From the NCBI GenBank assembly GCA_029532415.1, contig JAQOTA010000050.1:2232001-2296000 (forward strand): a stretch of DNA of 64,000 nucleotides. Reading direction: 5' to 3'. This document shows, piece after piece, positions 59,497-64,000 of this stretch. The DNA comes from Marasmius tenuissimus. Its lineage: Eukaryota; Basidiomycota; Agaricomycetes; Agaricales; Marasmiaceae. The notes under the pieces were generated by a model, which saw only the letters and a list, made by a program, of their open reading frames with translations, made no database searches and was not told the DNA's origin. The translations under genes were made by a program, and so were the position numbers. How positions within the stretch are numbered: position 1 is the stretch's first letter; each line of letters starts with the position of its first letter.

Positions 59497-62073
59497 CTGT
59501 ATTAAAATTGAATAGATCACTGAGTGCAACTTTGAATGGCTGATTGACACTGGTAGTGGCCGGCAGACTACCAAAATCAGTAGGCACATCAATGTCTTCA
59601 TCAACCATCTGCTCCATATTCCTAACCAATGTCAAGAATTCATCAGCACCAGTTGAGTCTCGGGGGCAGTTCTGGCGAGGCAGAGATGTGCCAGTAGTAA
59701 AAAAAGAGGTGGATGGAGGGGGGTGGAAATCAGTGGATGATGGGCCAGGGGGTGTCGGACTAGTGGGGAAAGTACTAGCGGAAGTTGTTTCCTGATCAAT
59801 TGGACTGAGGGCACCAAACTTCCATTTCAGTCGTGTCTTCACATCACCAGTACAGAGATGCTCATCTTGTATCAGCATCTTTAACTTGGCCAGGTTCGAG
59901 AGAGTTGTTGTACCCAGCCTGTTTCAGAGTTTGGTGAGAATATTACCAAAAACACTGAATAACCTTTCACAGGATGCAGAGTTGGCAGTGATAGACAACA
60001 TCCGTTGAGCAAGCTTGACTAGCGGAAGCTCAGGACTCACATCCTGACTGTTGTCCCGTCCGGGAAATGAGAATCCATCCCAAATAGAGAGAGGGCTGGG
60101 CAATCTTTTTTAAGCAATGAGAAGCTAAGTCAGACAAGATGGTCAACAGAGAAAAATTCGGGTTCTCACCTCATTAGCAGCTAGATTAAGATGCATTACA
60201 GCCGCTGACTCGACCGCAATAAAAGATCCTTTGTGGTCAAAGTAGTCGTTGATGTTGGTGAGAAGTTCTTGTGGGGCATTGGAATTATAGAACTGTGTCC
60301 ATAGTCGCTGCATGAGTTGGAGAATGCCGTTTTTTGAGAGCTGCTCAATGTGATGGAAAGATGACAAAGACACAAAGGGATTGAGAATTGCACAACCAAG
60401 ACCGACATCCTGCCAGTCACACTTGTTCCAATGTTCGCTGATACTACCAAGCACCACTTGCCTGATTGCTCCATCTTGTGGATCTGTGAACTGAAGGAAC
60501 TTGTAATAGAGGAATCCAAGTGTGAACATAACCTGATCAAGCCAACATGTTGCAGCTTGTGTGATGTTGGCGGCGATTGCGAGAGGTTCTAGGTGACTTT
60601 TGATGCTAAATATAGATGAGTTGTATTTGAGATATCTAGTTACAAGTATATGTAAGAAAAGTATCATTGTACCATGTGATTGCAGCCCAAAACTTGCTGT
60701 CCTGAATAATATCTATCATCTCCCAGGCCATCTCCTGTGCCTTCTTATTCCCCGTCACCAGCTGACACTGAGCTGGGTTGTTCCTTCTCATGATATCATG
60801 TCCAGCGAGAAACTGAAGAACTTCTCGGAGTTCAAGAAGACATCTGAAGGCAAGGTAGTGTGAAGTCCACCGAGTAAGGACAGCTCAGATTACTGTACGA
60901 ACAGGTCCTCCATTTGTGATCTGAATTTGTCGAATCAAAGCCAATACATAGGTTTTGCTCTGAAGCCATCCAATAAGCTCTGTTGTGTCTTTACTGTACT
61001 GGAGGAACCCTTTGTTAACCTTGAAGTAATCACCAACAATAAGGTTAACCTATTTGATCATTGATGTGTGTGAGATATTTTATCAGCCTGATACAATTTT
61101 ACTCACTTGATGTACGAAGCAGTCAGGAGTTACTATGTGCGGGTATTCCTGAGCTAAAAGGTGGTGTGCTTTCCTTGCTTCTCCTGATGTGTCTGTTGTG
61201 AAGGCAATGATCTCAACTTTCCAATCTGACTGGACAGTTTGAATAACGTCTTTCCTCAGAAGAAGGAGATTGTCTGCAGTCTTTCGCTCCAATGATGCAT
61301 CATGAACTCGGACAGTGAAGGTCTACAAAAGGAAAGACACAAGTCAACTTGGTTGAGACTAGAAATCGGAGTGGAGAGATACTGATGCTTCCACGAGCTG
61401 TTAACATGCACCCAATAACGTGAACGGAGTTGATCCCGCTCCATCCATCAGCCTGAAGCGTTCCCATTGAGCCTTGTAGTGGACCACGAGCAACCCCTTG
61501 CATGACTGCAAGAGTCCGAGGGATGATAATCCAAGTGAGGCGACCTTGGCTAAGGTTATGAGCACCTGGAAGGAATTCCCAAAGAAAGTTCTCCCATTTG
61601 GGATTCTCAACCCATGACAAAGGGAGTCCCTGTGACGCTGTAATCTGGGCAATCTGGGTTTCAAACTTATTCTGGAGTGTGTCGTTCCACTGCTGAGGAG
61701 TGCTCTGTGTGGCTGCTGACCGTGTGCTGCTCTTTCGTGAACGCTTTGCAGGTGGCTCACCGGGACTTGGGATCTCGCCAGTGGATGGTGAGCCTGTGAT
61801 TGAACCGACCTGAGAGACGGAGTCCCCAGGACCAATAGTAGAGGGAGGTGAAGTCGCCAATCCAGAAGACAGTAGACCTGAGGATGTTGAGACATCCATG
61901 TCAGAACTTGAAGGGAAAGTCATATGAATAGGAGGTGGATCAGAATGTGAGGGACACGTAGGTGAGCTATTCTGCCGGGTAGATGCCCTGTGTTCCGCTA
62001 CCCGCTCTTTCACATCCTCTGGCTGCCAGCGACACTTCTTGAGGTCACTGGTACAGTTCCCTTCCTCGGCCAT
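59492..62073 (-). pseudogene. hAT-family transposase, inactivated
   Basis: From an ATG at 62073 (MAEEGNCTSDLKKCRWQPED) the frame passes a Ser/Pro-rich part. It then enters a DUF659-like RNase H part: LQADGWSGINSVHVIGCMLT with the first catalytic Asp, then over an intron FTVRVHDASLERKTADNLLL, and FTTDTSGEARKAHHLLAQE with the second Asp. The helical insertion and the C-terminal dimerisation block follow: KLAQRMLSITANSASCERLF and FSVFGNILTKL. Two in-frame TGA stops lie at 60885-60887 (VI stop AVLTRWTSH) and 59934-59936 (LTKL stop NRLG). Both stand where CGA (Arg) is expected. The final stop at 59492-59494 lies inside the palindrome end, so the last residues were replaced by that insertion. Not functional as read. 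Confidence 0.78.
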
Positions 62074-62503
62074 TATCCAGAATGCCTCATTGTCCCCCAC
62101 TCAGCTGGGATCACGATGGGGCATTGCAAATACATCAGCAAAACCGGACTTTGATTGCCGGATTTTGCTGGGTTTTTAAGGGTTTTTGATGGTCCAAGCC
62201 AAAATTTTGGACACTGTTGGTGCCGTCCACCACGAATGGCAAAGAATTGTTTGGTTTTTATCTTTGAGGGATGTATGTACTACATGAAAGAATGGGGGAA
62301 TAGTAAGATAATAGAGAACTAGGTATCCTACACACCAGTAGAAATTTCAGGTTGCGCAAAAAGTGACTTAGGTTGTCAGATTGTCGGATTCCGGGTTTTC
62401 GGCCTAATTTGGCGGGGCGGCAACCCGGGACAATCTGTCACCATCAAAGTCTGAAAATACTGATGTACTATCAACGATGACTATCGAGTTGGTAGTGTGC
62501 TGA

Positions 62504-62782
62504 TTATGCATCAGAGAACGTACGTTCAGCAACAATCTGGTCACGGGTACGCGGTTGCCTACCAGCCGCTATGTCTTGTTCTTGATATGATGTGACCATA
62601 TGCTGGAGACAGAGGGTGCAAAAAACCTTAGCTTTGCCACTATGCTTGGACTCTGGAACATTCTCTCGGAGCTTTGGGTGATCGTCGAAGTAGCTGCGGT
62701 ACCATGCACGGTGCATAATGAAGGCGATGAATACCTTGACCCCGAATAAAGTCTTGGTTTTATACGTGCCCGAAAATCTCAA
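62504..62782 (-). other. Small frame with a CxxC pair upstream of the transposase
   Basis: The frame includes FDDHPKLRENVPESKHSGK and VFCTLCLQHMVTSYQEQ. A CxxC pair followed by His at suitable distance recalls the BED-type zinc finger that opens many hAT transposases. It could be a 5' exon of the transposase or debris; the 430 bp between them holds several stops and I see no clear splice pair. Its apparent ATG is not reliable. Confidence 0.3.
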
Positions 62783-63234
62783 AATCCACTATAGATGAAC
62801 CTGAAGGACAAAGCCCGCAAGAATGTCGCAAGTAACCTCGTACGGATTTCGGATGTATCTTCATTCTGGTCAAAGTAATCTATTAAATAAGAATAGCTAA
62901 CTATTATGGGCCTCCGACAGCTACCCGTGTATTGGAAGTCGTCAAAATCCCGCAAGAACTGAGGGGAAGGTGGTACAGTCGGCCACCGCTCCGGATATTT
63001 CTATCAAAGCGAGGCCTGGGCGAATGATGTCATGAAGGGCGAAAGGTGGCGCCTTGGCAGAGGTGCCTTTCAAAGGGGCGGTGGAGAGGCGACGCCCGTG
63101 CAAAAGGCGGGGCGCCCAGGGGTGCCGCCTGCCCAACACTGAATGGAAAGGGCACGACAAAACGGGAAATAATGAAGCTTCCTTTTCAACCCTTCGTTCC
63201 CATTCACTTCTTTACCTCCAACCATCACTATACG
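62783..63234. other. Spacer after the transposon zone
   Basis: About 450 bp with a G-rich stretch (GGCGGTGGAGAGGCGACG near 63077). The last 60 bp are the pyrimidine-rich leader of the next gene. No gene is supported. Confidence 0.4.
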
Positions 63235-64000
63235 ATGTCCTGCTCGGTCTGCCGCTTGCCCTTTGTGCCATGCCCAAGATCTTCCAGTCCGATCCCTGAA
63301 CAGTACCCACCAAAGGGTATCATGACCGACAAAGAGTTTATATATTTCATGAATGCTGCTGGAGTTGGGTGCGTACGGTGTTCGCCAGATCTCTTATTAA
63401 TTCTCAATGAATCCTCAACGATTCGCCCTTACAGAAAATACATTCCAGGCGGAATAGGAAACTTCGAGTTCTGTTCCCCGAATTCATTTGGAGGTTCGTC
63501 GTACGCCACAATTCTGCCATCGCACCATCTGACCCGATAAAAAGTCTCTTTCAGCTCTTTGCTAGCCAGTGGTAAGCTCCCAATTCTGAGCATAGTCCAA
63601 TGAGAGTCCCACATGGATGTTTCAATGACTGTATGTGTCGTGTTTGCCCTCTACCTGATTGTCTGTGTTGAGTGCTCATGGTTTCATTTACGCAGGCTTG
63701 CATGATGCACACCGGATGTTTTAAGATTCTTCGTTCAATTCTGGACTTGGAAGATGATAATAGTGCGAAAGAATTAGCCGATTTTTACCAGATTGGAGAA
63801 ATTCTTGGACAGTGTCTAGCCGATAATGATCATGGTCGATTCAAAGGTACGCCTTCTACCCCCACTCTTACATGATATCCTTTAAACCAACGACTGGCAT
63901 GACTTCCGTAGGTGTTCGATACGAAGCCGTTGGTGAAAAGATCAATCTGCGCCCCTACTGGTTTCGAGGCTACAAACTCGGAAAGGCACACGACCACGTC
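63235..64000 (+). CDS. Basidiomycete-type hypothetical protein (3' partial)
   Basis: The start at 63235 follows a CT-rich leader and opens MSCSVCRLPFVPCPRSSSP. The first exon holds TDKEFIYFMNAAGVG and probably stops at a GTGCGTACGG donor near 63371. A later exon, about 63696-63846, reads ACMMHTGCFKILRSILDLED, then LADFYQIGEILGQCLADND. The next continues GVRYEAVGEKINLRPYWFRG to the window end. The pattern (Cys-rich start, HTGC near a mid helix) recalls a large family of basidiomycete proteins, often F-box related, with no known role. The central exon (about 63435-63560) is not settled. The 3' end is outside the window. Confidence 0.5.

Noticed and set aside
52300..62800. Terminal inverted repeats and 8-bp duplication of the hAT element
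   Set aside because: I looked at both flanks by eye and found no convincing matching pair, so no borders were assigned.
1..64000. tRNA or rRNA genes and CRISPR arrays
   Set aside because: I scanned for T-loop-like words and regular spacer arrays and saw no convincing cloverleaf or array; the organism is a eukaryote.

Overview
The window looks like nuclear DNA of a basidiomycete fungus, most likely a mushroom-forming Agaricomycete. The evidence is genes cut by many 45-65 bp GT-AG introns, spacing of one gene per 2-3 kb on both strands, no operons, and proteins of fungal type (Nop9, bystin/Enp1, Sst2-like RGS protein, Nup120, Zn2Cys6 factor, GH79 beta-glucuronidase, Ara2-type dehydrogenase). 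Exon joins below were read by eye from splice signals and family similarity, so the outer limits are firmer than individual junctions.

Left part, about 1-19.7 kb: the 3' part of NOP9, a secreted GH79 glycosidase, bystin sharing a short bidirectional promoter with UDP-glucuronate decarboxylase, an alpha/beta-hydrolase-fold protein that seems to have lost its catalytic triad, a coiled-coil protein, a 3.3 kb gene-poor gap, an RGS/DEP regulator of G-protein signalling and a MAPR (cytochrome b5-like) membrane protein. Middle, about 19.9-41.9 kb: a basidiomycete-type protein of unknown function, nucleoporin Nup120, a Zn2Cys6 regulator, a 4.7 kb gap, the Hsp70/Hsp90 co-chaperone STI1 with heat-shock elements, an F-box-like protein and the AP-3 mu subunit. 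Then, about 42.1-48.9 kb: an aldo-keto reductase of the D-arabinose dehydrogenase type, two tandem NDUFA4/MLRQ-like mitochondrial proteins and an MFS drug-type transporter.

Right part, about 48.9-64 kb: this is repeat-rich accessory DNA. It holds short tandem repeats, a gag-like and LTR-like relic, and a broken hAT transposase with a convergent acidic partner gene. Between the two hAT-region genes lies a 5,090 bp near-perfect palindrome made of two 2,501 bp arms around an 88 bp spacer. Each arm carries the same intact, intron-containing gene for a 213-residue protein I do not recognise, and about fifteen copies of the near-palindromic motif GCTTCGGAGGC. The flanking transposase is damaged by stops while the palindrome genes are intact, so the palindrome is younger, or is an assembly artefact. 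It is the most interesting object in the window. A partial gene of a basidiomycete family runs off the right edge.
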